Shown in pieces: positions 1-5,445 of a stretch of 6,162 nt of DNA (positions are counted from its first letter, which is position 1; each line of letters opens with the position of its first letter). Location: NCBI GenBank assembly GCA_018644785.1, contig JABGPV010000288.1, positions 1 to 6,162 of the forward strand. Reading direction: 5' to 3'. Under the pieces are notes generated by a model. It did no database searches, was not told the origin of the DNA, and saw nothing but the letters and a program-made list of their open reading frames with translations. Source of the stretch: Deltaproteobacteria bacterium (GTDB taxonomy: Bacteria > Desulfobacterota > DSM-4660 > Desulfatiglandales > Desulfatiglandaceae). The position numbers and the translations under genes were made by a program.

Positions 1-416
1 GCCAGGGTGCTGACATTCCCCAGGTCGGAACCGGCCTCAGGCTCCGTGAGGCAGAAACACGCCACTTTTTCACCCCTCATGGCCGGCAGAAAATACTTCT
101 CCCGCATTTCATCGGTTCCGTGATGAAATAGAAAATTGGTGCCCATGAGGGACTGCATGGCCGTGATGGCCGCCAGGCTCATGAGTCCACGGGCCAATTC
201 TTCGCAGGTAATGCAGAAAAGCGTGGTATTGCCGCCGGCGCCCCCTTCATTCTCGGGATACCTGAGACCAAATACACCCATCCTGGCCATCTCCTGAAAC
301 ATGGCCCTGGGGAATTCACCGGATTCATCAATCTCCTTGGCCTGCGGAATCACCTCATTGTCCACGAACATGGCCATGCTTTTTCTGATGGTTGTTTCGG
401 CGTTCGACCTAAGCAT
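1..416 (-). CDS. Acyl-CoA dehydrogenase, N-terminal part (runs off left edge)
   Basis: The protein should catalyse FAD-dependent alpha,beta-dehydrogenation of an acyl-CoA, passing electrons to an electron-transfer flavoprotein. Only the first 138 codons are present; family members are about 380 residues. The helical N-terminal domain is visible (residues about 5-115). It is followed by the start of the middle beta domain with CFCLTEPEAGSD at 120-131, the FAD-binding first family signature; its last position is Asn rather than the usual small residue. The catalytic Glu lies in the missing part, so the chain-length or substrate class cannot be told. I chose the ATG at 416: GGGAGGA sits about 4 nt upstream, and an ATG 4 nt further upstream (420) hits a TAG after three codons. 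The gene is third in a minus-strand run after etfB and etfA, so it is very likely served by that flavoprotein. Glutaryl-, butyryl- or benzylsuccinyl-type dehydrogenases are all possible. Confidence 0.93.
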   Translation of the reverse strand, partial: MLRSNAETTIRKSMAMFVDNEVIPQAKEIDESGEFPRAMFQEMARMGVFGLRYPENEGGAGGNTTLFCITCEELARGLMSLAAITAMQSLMGTNFLFHHGTDEMREKYFLPAMRGEKVACFCLTEPEAGSDLGNVSTL

Positions 417-451
417 TCATTCCTCCCTCGTTTTAAAGCTCAAAGCAAAAA

Positions 452-514
452 AGCGCAAGGCTCAAAGCTAACGGCTAATGCGTATCGTTTGCTTTCACCT
501 TTCAGCTTTGCGCT
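452..514. repeat. Imperfect inverted repeat of AAAGC/AGCGCAAAGC words between etfA and the dehydrogenase gene
   Basis: AGCGCAAGGCTCAAAGC at 452-468 is matched by CCTTTCAGCTTTGCGCT at 498-514 (14 of 17 positions complementary), giving an imperfect hairpin with a loop of about 29 nt. More copies of the same words flank it (AAAGCTCAAAGC from 435, GCTTTC at 491 and 511). The right arm contains the etfA stop codon (502-504), so the last residues of EtfA (AQS) are encoded inside the repeat. It could be a degenerate intergenic repeat, an mRNA processing or stability hairpin in the operon, or a weak attenuator. There is no T-run of the kind a classical terminator would have. Confidence 0.5.
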
Positions 515-1695
515 TTCAGCTCTTCCAACTGTCGCATCATTTCAGGCACCAGCTCATGCAGATCCCCCACAATACCCCAGTCGGCCACCTGAAAAATCGG
601 TGCCCTTGCATCCCGGTTTATGGCCACAATGTAGCGGGCATTCACAATCCCCGCCCGATGCTGAATGGCCCCGGATATGCCGCAGGCAATGTAAAGCTCG
701 GGCCTGACCGATTGTCCGGTCTGACCCACCTGTCGATCCGCTGGGATCCAGCCCTCTTCCACTGCAACACGGGTACCGGCCACTTCGCCCCCCAGAACGT
801 CGGCGAGTTTTTCCAGGGCCTTGAACCCTTCCACGTCACCCACACCCCTTCCGCCGGCAACAATAATTTTCGCCTTGCCCAAATCCCCTCTCTTTTTGGC
901 CTCCCTGACAATTTCAAGGACTTTCGTTTTAATGTCCTGTTCGTTCATGGAAAGGGCTTCCCGAATGATATCTCCCCTTTTTTCAGGTTGTTCCTTTCGC
1001 TCCATGACACCGGGGCGAACCGTTGCCATTTGTGGACGGGAGTATCGATTGGCGATGGTGGCCATGATATTGCCGCCAAAGGCGGGCCGGGTCTGCAGAA
1101 GGATCTTTTCATCCGGATCAATGGTCAGTTCGGTACAGTCCGCGGTCAAACCCACCGCCACCCGGCGCGACACCCTCGGCGCCAGGTCTCTGCCGATATG
1201 GGTGGCCCCCATCAACAAAATGTTGGGATTGAAACGTCGGATCAACTGCTCGAAGGCTGTGGTATAAGCGATGGCCCGGTATTGTGCCAGGCAAGAATCT
1301 TCTACCAGATATACATGATCAGCCCCGTGTTGGATCAGCGTTTCAGCCAGATGTTCCATCCTCTCACCCATGAGAACCGCTGACACATCCTGCTTGAGGG
1401 ACCCCGCCAGTTCGCAGGCTTTCCCCAAAAGCTCCAGGGAAACCGAATGCAACGCACCCCCCCGCTGCTCGGCAAACACCCAGATCCCTTGCCTGTCAGT
1501 GAAATCGGGTATCTCCCTGGGTTTGGCATCGGTCAAAATGGCTTTCGGTTTACAGGTCTCGATGCACGCACCGCAGGATGTGCACCGTTCCAGGATATGG
1601 GCTTTTCCGTCCCTCATCTCAACACCCTCATAGGGACACGCTTTTTGGCAGCGTTTGCAGCCGTTGCAAAGATCAGCGTCGATCCATACAGTCAT
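502..1695 (-). CDS. etfA: Electron transfer flavoprotein alpha subunit with N-terminal 2x[4Fe-4S] ferredoxin domain
   Basis: This is the FAD-binding subunit of the EtfAB heterodimer, which takes electrons from acyl-CoA dehydrogenases. It has 397 residues, about 70-80 more than a plain EtfA. The extra N-terminus is a bacterial ferredoxin module with two clusters' worth of cysteines: C10, C13, C16, C20-P and C38, C41, C44, C48-P. The EtfA N-terminal domain follows (about 70-250; TRPAFGGN at 202-209), then the FAD domain (about 275-390) with GGRGVG at 281-286 and QVGQTGQSVRP at 322-332. The family signature at 334-360 (LYIACGISGAIQHRAG then IVAIN) is complete. The start ATG has AGGAGA 6 nt upstream. 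It begins 17 bp after etfB, so the two are co-transcribed. Ferredoxin-fused EtfA proteins are known from strict anaerobes. That the clusters link the flavin to a membrane Fe-S oxidoreductase or ferredoxin pool is inference. Confidence 0.97.
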   Translation of the reverse strand: MTVWIDADLCNGCKRCQKACPYEGVEMRDGKAHILERCTSCGACIETCKPKAILTDAKPREIPDFTDRQGIWVFAEQRGGALHSVSLELLGKACELAGSLKQDVSAVLMGERMEHLAETLIQHGADHVYLVEDSCLAQYRAIAYTTAFEQLIRRFNPNILLMGATHIGRDLAPRVSRRVAVGLTADCTELTIDPDEKILLQTRPAFGGNIMATIANRYSRPQMATVRPGVMERKEQPEKRGDIIREALSMNEQDIKTKVLEIVREAKKRGDLGKAKIIVAGGRGVGDVEGFKALEKLADVLGGEVAGTRVAVEEGWIPADRQVGQTGQSVRPELYIACGISGAIQHRAGIVNARYIVAINRDARAPIFQVADWGIVGDLHELVPEMMRQLEELKAQS

Positions 1696-1712
1696 ATTTT
1701 ATCTCCTTCAAT

Positions 1713-2504
1713 CTACAGGATTCGATTCTCACGAAGCTTACCCAGCAGGGCGCTGATGCTTTCACCGGCTGCCCCTTCCAGCATCTCCCCCTGCCGTTTG
1801 AATTTGGGCGCAAAGGTCTTAATTACATGGGTCAGGGATCCTTCCAGACCGATTTCGTTGGTTTTACAGCCGATATCCGCCGCATTCCAGACTTCTATGG
1901 ATGCCTTTTCCCTGCACGCCGCAATCAAACGGCCCACCACAGCATAACGGGGGACGTTCAACTCCCCGATCACTGTCAGCAGCGCCGGCACAGGTGTTTC
2001 GATTCGCTCGAAGCCATCTTCCAGGCGTCTTCGGACCACCAGACGCTCTTTAGTAATCTCATCAATGCCGAACACATAACTCACATGTGGAATGTTCAGA
2101 TGGTCGGCCACCTGGGGGCCGATCTGGGCCGTGTCACCGTCAATGGCCTGCCTTCCGCAAATGATCAGCTCATAATCGCCGATTCTCTCCATTGCTTTTC
2201 CTAAGGTCAGCGACGTGGCCCAGGTATCCGCTCCGGCAAAGGCACCATCCGACAGCAGTATTCCCCTGTCCGCGCCCATGCCCATGGCCTCGGTAACCAC
2301 ATCAATGGCTTGGGGTGGCCCCATGGATACCGCTGTTACGCTGCCGCCGGTCGATTCTTTTAAGCTGACCGCTGCCTCCAGGGCATGCCGATCGTCCGGG
2401 TTCATAATGCTTTCAATCCCTTCCCGAATCAGATTCCCCGTCTTGGGATCCAGTTTGATTTCCGTGGTATCGGGAACCTGTTTGACCAACACGATGATAT
2501 TCAT
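1713..2504 (-). CDS. etfB: Electron transfer flavoprotein beta subunit
   Basis: EtfB is the partner of EtfA; it binds AMP in respiratory ETFs or a second FAD in bifurcating ETFs. From the ATG at 2504 it has 263 residues, normal for the family. Visible motifs are the N-terminal strand MNIIVLVKQVPDT, MNPDDRHALEAAV (34-46), SMGPPQA (60-66), SDGAFAGADTWATS (85-98), GRQAIDGDTAQIGP (117-130) and a full EtfB signature at 157-177 (from VRRRLEDGFE to PALLT). The loop GRQAIDGDTAQIGP resembles EtfB of anaerobes, but I cannot say from motifs alone whether this ETF bifurcates. The start is decided by GGAG at 2513-2516, 8 nt before ATG 2504; an upstream in-frame GTG at 2513 overlaps that Shine-Dalgarno and is less likely. 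It is the first gene of etfB-etfA-acyl-CoA dehydrogenase. Confidence 0.96.
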   Translation of the reverse strand: MNIIVLVKQVPDTTEIKLDPKTGNLIREGIESIMNPDDRHALEAAVSLKESTGGSVTAVSMGPPQAIDVVTEAMGMGADRGILLSDGAFAGADTWATSLTLGKAMERIGDYELIICGRQAIDGDTAQIGPQVADHLNIPHVSYVFGIDEITKERLVVRRRLEDGFERIETPVPALLTVIGELNVPRYAVVGRLIAACREKASIEVWNAADIGCKTNEIGLEGSLTHVIKTFAPKFKRQGEMLEGAAGESISALLGKLRENRIL

Positions 2505-2512
2505 AGTGGGCA

Positions 2513-2516
2513 CTCC
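2513..2516 (-). promoter_or_regulatory. Ribosome binding site deciding the etfB start
   Basis: GGAG reads on the minus strand with 8 nt to the ATG at 2504. The competing in-frame GTG (2511-2513) shares its first G with this motif, so it cannot use it; this favours the shorter protein. Confidence 0.6.
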
Positions 2517-2616
2517 GTTTTTGATGATGAGATTTTACAGCAGATGCATGGACAGGGTTCAAACTGCAACCCGGCGGCCGCAATCAATCGGTAATTCTGA
2601 AGACCATAGACAAGAA

Positions 2617-2645
2617 TGTGTACTGTATACAGTATTGACTGTCAA
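2617..2645 (-). promoter_or_regulatory. Candidate sigma-70 promoter of the etfBA-acyl-CoA dehydrogenase operon
   Basis: Minus strand: a perfect TTGACA (2645-2640), a 17-nt spacer, then TACACA (2622-2617) as a modest -10. It lies just downstream of the peptidase gene's stop codon and gives a leader of roughly 100 nt before etfB. The optimal spacing and the palindromes over it support it, but the -10 matches consensus at only three or four positions. Confidence 0.5.
2621..2645. promoter_or_regulatory. Two abutting palindromes, probable operator for the etf operon
   Basis: TACTGTATACAGTA (2621-2634) is a perfect 14-bp palindrome. It is followed without a gap by TTGACTGTCAA (2635-2645), a perfect 11-bp palindrome with a central odd base. 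The second contains the proposed -35 and the first fills most of the spacer, so a bound regulator would block RNA polymerase. The TGTATACA core resembles sites of GntR-family dimers, and the CTG...CAG edges recall LexA boxes with shorter spacing. The regulator is not identifiable from this window. Confidence 0.45.
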
Positions 2646-2671
2646 GCAGTTTCTTTGGTAGGTGTGGACGC

Positions 2672-3958
2672 TTATTTTATGTCCATATATTCCACAGTGA
2701 CGGCACCGCTGTTGGTGCCGATGGTCAAGGAGCGTATGGCCGAAATGGATGTTCGGGACGTATAGGTTGAATCCCAGCCTCCCTGGAGTGTGTAGCTGCT
2801 CGCTGAATTGGCCATGAGATTTTCGGCATAGGTGCCTAATCGTATCTTTATGACCATCCCCTCATTTACAGCGTCAATGGCCGCCTGAATCGTTGTATGG
2901 CAGGGGGTGTTGCCACCGCAAGAACCGGCGGGATCCACATATGTCGTACTCACCATCTTTTCATAGACCAGATATACCGTCTCACAACCAACCCGTGCCG
3001 AGGTGTACTTGATGCGCATATAACCGCTCTCGCCCCAATTCGTACCCCAGCTGTTTCTGAGAATCCAGTAGCCATCACCCCCATTGTCATTCCATCCTAC
3101 AAGGGCAATGATATGGTTTGTGGGCGTATAGTAACAGGGGCTGGATGAGCAGGTGGTGCTTGAATCCTGGTAGACACCTCCGCTGTATGCCTCAAAGGCG
3201 TTGCCCACGTCAACAGCAGCCCCAACAACCCCGTAGGTCATTATGGCGGTCTTGATGGCCGCCGTATCGTTGCACCCCACGCGGTGCCACGACTGAAAGC
3301 GCGTACGCGGCGCATCCCAGGCCGATGCGCGGCAGTTCTGTTCATGATCTGAATACGGGTAGACATCATCATTGCACACGCCGTAATCCACAAGCCCGGT
3401 GAACTCCTGATAGTCGTAATCCGACCCATCGCACCCGTCGAAACCCGAATAGACATCTGACAGACAGAAGGCAATGAACGCTTCCGAAAAATCGGCACAA
3501 TTACCGTCATACAGTCCATTGGCCAGGTTATAGACGCCCTCGGCCGCGGCACAGGCGCCGAAGGCATAACAGGCGCCGCAGGCCCCCTGATCCCGAACGG
3601 GACCGATATAGCTGTGGCCGTTATAACTTCGCCAGTCAAAAGAAGCGGGCAGCTGCCTTTCACCCAAAATGCTGACAAGGGGGTCTTGGCCGCCGTAGCC
3701 ATCCGATGCTTCCGGAAACAGCGGTGGGCGGCGGGTCAGAAACGCCCGTTTCTCCCGTGCGGACATATCAAAGACCCAAGTTCTTTCCACGGTAAAATCA
3801 TACCCGTTGTATTCAATTTTGGCACGTATGTCTTCAAGGGTGTCACCCGGTTCGAACTTCAGGATATCCCTGTCCCCCCCCAGGGAGACCCCCGGCGGCA
3901 GCGTCAGCAAGACCAGAAACAGTATCAGCCCTGTGAATATTTCCTTGTAATTTTTCAT
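2672..3958 (-). CDS. Secreted papain-family (C1) cysteine peptidase with C-terminal beta-helix-like tail
   Basis: The 428-residue product is a predicted exported endopeptidase. Residues 1-27 form a signal peptide (K-rich start, LILFLVLLTL core). Residues 28-102 look like a short propeptide (GDTLEDIRAKIEYNGYDFTV). The mature C1 domain starts near LPASFDWR (103-110). The catalytic set is complete: oxyanion Gln124, nucleophile Cys130 in QGACGACYAF, His282 in NHIIALVGWN, and Asn302 in RNSWGTNWGESGY. About a dozen further cysteines suggest disulfides and an extracytoplasmic location. Residues about 338-428 (CHTTIQAAIDAVNEG, GTYAENL, LQGGWDSTY) look like the first turns of a pectin-lyase-type beta-helix that ends early; their role is unknown. 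The gene follows the inhibitor gene by 12 bp, with AAGGA at 3968-3972 as Shine-Dalgarno. The host target is unknown; nutrient proteolysis, self-processing or competition are possible. Confidence 0.94.
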   Translation of the reverse strand: MKNYKEIFTGLILFLVLLTLPPGVSLGGDRDILKFEPGDTLEDIRAKIEYNGYDFTVERTWVFDMSAREKRAFLTRRPPLFPEASDGYGGQDPLVSILGERQLPASFDWRSYNGHSYIGPVRDQGACGACYAFGACAAAEGVYNLANGLYDGNCADFSEAFIAFCLSDVYSGFDGCDGSDYDYQEFTGLVDYGVCNDDVYPYSDHEQNCRASAWDAPRTRFQSWHRVGCNDTAAIKTAIMTYGVVGAAVDVGNAFEAYSGGVYQDSSTTCSSSPCYYTPTNHIIALVGWNDNGGDGYWILRNSWGTNWGESGYMRIKYTSARVGCETVYLVYEKMVSTTYVDPAGSCGGNTPCHTTIQAAIDAVNEGMVIKIRLGTYAENLMANSASSYTLQGGWDSTYTSRTSISAIRSLTIGTNSGAVTVEYMDIK

Positions 3959-3967
3959 CGGTTCATG

Positions 3968-3972
3968 TCCTT
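3968..3972 (-). promoter_or_regulatory. Peptidase ribosome binding site overlapping the inhibitor stop codon
   Basis: On the minus strand the inhibitor's TAA (3973-3971) is immediately followed by GGA, so AAGGA overlaps the stop. There are 9 nt from AAGGA to the peptidase ATG at 3958. This layout predicts translational coupling, with inhibitor made before or together with peptidase. Confidence 0.65.
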
Positions 3973-4348
3973 ACAATCGAACTTCGACTTCCACCTCAAA
4001 GGATTTCGCCGGTTTCTTTTCCTTCTCAAACGGCCTGTGATATATCAGCTTCAGAGATGTTTTTCCCAACCCTTTAGCCTTAAAACACATGGTGACGATC
4101 CCGCCAGCACCCCTGGCCTTTGTGTCGGGCTCGAACTTTGCTTCACCCATCTGAATGAGGATTTTTTGATCAACAAATGCAACCGCCCATACATAACCGG
4201 TTGTGGGGTTCCCTTTAAGTTTCACCTCCATGGTGCCGCCGGTATTCAATTTGACGGTTTGGCCGAAATCCATCTCGGTCAACTGGACGGGTGGCGGTGC
4301 TGAAACACCCACTGCAATCGCCAGAAAAACAGCAAATATTGAATCCAT
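3971..4348 (-). CDS. Chagasin-family (I42) cysteine peptidase inhibitor
   Basis: This 125-residue protein has the three conserved inhibitory loops of chagasin/ICP proteins: NPTTGY at 47-52 followed by W54 (BC loop), GAGG at 80-83 (DE loop) and YHRPFE with RPF at 105-107 (FG loop; RPW is usual). In known chagasins these loops plug the active-site cleft of papain-like enzymes. Residues 1-17 ([17 protein letters not shown]) are hydrophobic and probably a signal peptide, though they lack the usual basic N-terminus. The upstream frame shows no ATG, GTG or TTG for many codons, so ATG 4348 is the best start; its Shine-Dalgarno (GGGG, 9 nt upstream) is weak. It lies directly ahead of a C1 peptidase gene with coupled translation, so that enzyme is its obvious target. 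I see no convincing promoter upstream. Confidence 0.9.
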   Translation of the reverse strand: MDSIFAVFLAIAVGVSAPPPVQLTEMDFGQTVKLNTGGTMEVKLKGNPTTGYVWAVAFVDQKILIQMGEAKFEPDTKARGAGGIVTMCFKAKGLGKTSLKLIYHRPFEKEKKPAKSFEVEVEVRL

Positions 4349-4475
4349 TATGAATAACCCCGAAAATCCCTGCGTTTCCTGGAGTTTACCACAGATCGAT
4401 ATTTTTCAAAACAGTTTAAGCCCCATATCATCAAAATTATTCGGAATTTTTCAGTTGATGCGTCCGCCCCATTCC

Positions 4476-4592
4476 ATTCGTGTGGCCTTTGATTTTTTTG
4501 CCGACCGCGCCTACAACCTCGACGGGTCCCTGGAGAGCCGCAGCCTGCCGGGCGCCGTACTCCACGATGGCGAGGCCGTGGCCGAAAGGGGT
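4476..4592 (+). pseudogene. Relic of LamB/YcsF (5-oxoprolinase subunit A) gene, C-terminal fragment
   Basis: One plus-strand frame encodes about 39 residues matching the conserved late region of PxpA/LamB-YcsF proteins: [17 protein letters not shown], then [11 protein letters not shown] and a charged AVAER stretch. The family consensus here is roughly VAFE-x-FADR-x-Y-x(2)-DG-x-L-x-SR-x(2)-PGAV. Both flanks leave the family abruptly: there is no catalytic N-terminal half upstream, and after AERG the frame becomes Pro-rich and stops at 4650-4652. The frame has no internal stop, so the break is fairly recent or the piece is small. An intact pxpA begins at 5826 in the same orientation. The corresponding part of that gene lies outside the window, so nucleotide identity between the two cannot be judged. 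Confidence 0.75.
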
Positions 4593-4847
4593 GCCCCCTC
4601 CTGCCCCCCTCATCCTCGCGTTAAATTGTTCAAAAGTCATTTATGCTACTGAAAATGACGTATTTTTCGGTAAATAGAAATGTTCAATTAATGTTCAAAA
4701 ATGATGAAAAGACACAACATGTGATATTTTGACTACTTTATTGCACAACATATTGATTTCCTGCTTGACATTGACATCCAGGAACATTACAAGGGCAGCT
4801 AATAAAAATATTGATCCCACCCCACTCCTCAAAAATGAGATCCTGAA
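4593..4847. other. AT-rich gene-free stretch before the receiver gene
   Basis: No coding signal is convincing here; the frame of the pxpA relic ends at 4652. The word TGTTCAA occurs three times (4627-4633, 4681-4687, 4692-4698). The last two are an exact AATGTTCAA direct repeat offset by 11 bp, about one helical turn. These could be sites for a regulator of the downstream receiver gene or chance in AT-rich DNA. The proposed promoter at 4765-4793 also lies here. Confidence 0.4.
4765..4793 (+). promoter_or_regulatory. Candidate sigma-70 promoter of the receiver-domain gene
   Basis: A perfect TTGACA (4765-4770) is followed by a 17-nt spacer and TACAAG (4788-4793, four of six consensus bases). 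Transcription would start near 4800, giving a leader of about 48 nt. A second TTGACA directly follows the first (4771-4776) but has no good -10. Confidence 0.5.
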
Positions 4848-5225
4848 ATGCTGCCACATAAGATCCTTATTATTGATGACGAAAATGATATTGCGAGCTT
4901 GATGTTGCAATACCTTCGAATGGAAGGTTACGACAAGGTTGATCGGGCATCTAATGGACTGGAAGGCCTTGAAAAATACAAGGTGTTATCGCCTGATCTT
5001 GTCCTCATGGATATTGAAATGCCTGTCATGGATGGCTATCAATCTTCCTGTGAAATAAAGGCTTTTGATCCGGAAGCCAAAATTCTGGTACTGACGGGCA
5101 ATCCCGATGATACCAGGGCTCAAAAAGTATTGAAAGAAGATATGGCCTTCGCCCTCCTGAAAAAACCCTATTCATTACGTGACCTGGGTCTTATGATCCA
5201 TGAAAATCTTCCATCATGTTCCTGA
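4848..5225 (+). CDS. Stand-alone response-regulator receiver protein (CheY-like)
   Basis: The 125-residue protein is a single receiver domain with no output domain. The acidic pocket is D10-D11 (ILIIDDEND). The phosphoacceptor is D55 in LVLMDIEMPVMDGY, with the MDIEMPVMDG loop intact. The switch Thr is T83 in LVLTGNP and the conserved Lys is K106 in KKPYS. All residues needed for Mg-dependent phosphorylation are present, so it should accept phosphate from a histidine kinase and act by protein-protein contact in the cytoplasm. No kinase, phosphatase or chemotaxis gene is nearby, so the partner is unknown. GAGAT about 9 nt before the ATG is a weak Shine-Dalgarno. The gene is single, with a promoter candidate of its own, and sits between two stretches of decayed genes. 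Sporulation Spo0F-like or CheY-like roles are equally open. Confidence 0.92.
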   Translation: MLPHKILIIDDENDIASLMLQYLRMEGYDKVDRASNGLEGLEKYKVLSPDLVLMDIEMPVMDGYQSSCEIKAFDPEAKILVLTGNPDDTRAQKVLKEDMAFALLKKPYSLRDLGLMIHENLPSCS

Positions 5226-5414
5226 CCCTGTACGGGGGATCAAGTCTGCCGTTGACTTTTGACGATTCTTTCAGTTAAATTTTGAATTCGGTTTCTAAGT
5301 CCCTTATCAGCTTTCATCTCTTTCTTTTCTTTTTCTAAAATACCGTTGGCAGTACCATACTTTTCGATACCAAATTCAGTATGTTACCGGCTGACCCCAC
5401 ATGAACTCGGGACA
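5226..5414. other. Intergenic stretch between receiver gene and IS relic
   Basis: There is no intact gene. GTACCATAC (5352-5360) and GTATGTTAC (5379-5387) form an imperfect inverted repeat (8 of 9) around 18 nt. No hairpin plus T-run terminator is seen after the receiver gene. A possible minus-strand gene remnant lies inside and is listed separately. Confidence 0.35.
5240..5383 (-). pseudogene. Possible minus-strand gene remnant, unknown family
   Basis: The minus strand is open for 47 codons ending at TGA (5242-5240). The peptide is charged and coil-like (EFGIEKYGTANGILEKEKK ... LRNRIQNLTERI). It has no start codon at its upstream end, only a Met in the middle, and TAA precedes it. The amphipathic composition looks protein-like, but I do not recognise a family and chance is a real alternative. 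Confidence 0.2.
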
Positions 5415-5435
5415 GAATTCGGGGGGACAGTGTAT
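5415..5435 (+). repeat. Left inverted end of the IS relic
   Basis: GAATTC, then six G and ACAGTGTAT; it pairs with 5644-5663. A second GGGACAG lies 15 bp upstream (5409-5415), so the word GGGACAG is in tandem at this edge. Confidence 0.7.
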
Positions 5436-5445
5436 TTATTTTTGA

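Noticed and set aside
478..1383. Long plus-strand open frame of 301 codons opposite etfA
   Set aside because: It is antisense to a complete EtfA with ferredoxin and FAD motifs. Its translation is low-complexity His/Pro/Phe-rich with no recognisable domain, so it is a shadow frame.
1578..2204. Plus-strand open frame of 208 codons across the etfA/etfB junction
   Set aside because: Antisense to two clear ETF genes and spans their junction; no motif of its own.
2621..2634. TACTGTATACAGTA as a LexA (SOS) box
   Set aside because: The CTG and CAG half-sites are only 4 bp apart, against about 10 bp in the classical box, and the downstream genes are catabolic, so a different regulator is more likely.
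3241..3702. Second minus-strand frame of 153 codons inside the peptidase gene
   Set aside because: Same-strand shadow of the C1 peptidase frame; no domain and no ribosome binding site noted.
3614..4303. Plus-strand open frame of 229 codons over the peptidase/inhibitor boundary
   Set aside because: Antisense to the peptidase N-terminus and inhibitor, both supported by catalytic and inhibitory motifs.
4437..4640. Minus-strand 67-codon frame opposite the pxpA relic
   Set aside because: The plus strand here matches the LamB/YcsF conserved motif well; the minus frame is its antisense shadow.
4695..4910. Minus-strand 71-codon frame upstream of the receiver gene
   Set aside because: Overlaps the start of the well-supported receiver gene and its promoter; AT-rich chance frame with no recognised motif.
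5228..5239. CCCTGTACGGGG as a terminator after the receiver gene
   Set aside because: The stem is only three to four base pairs around a near-palindromic core and no T-run follows; too weak to call.
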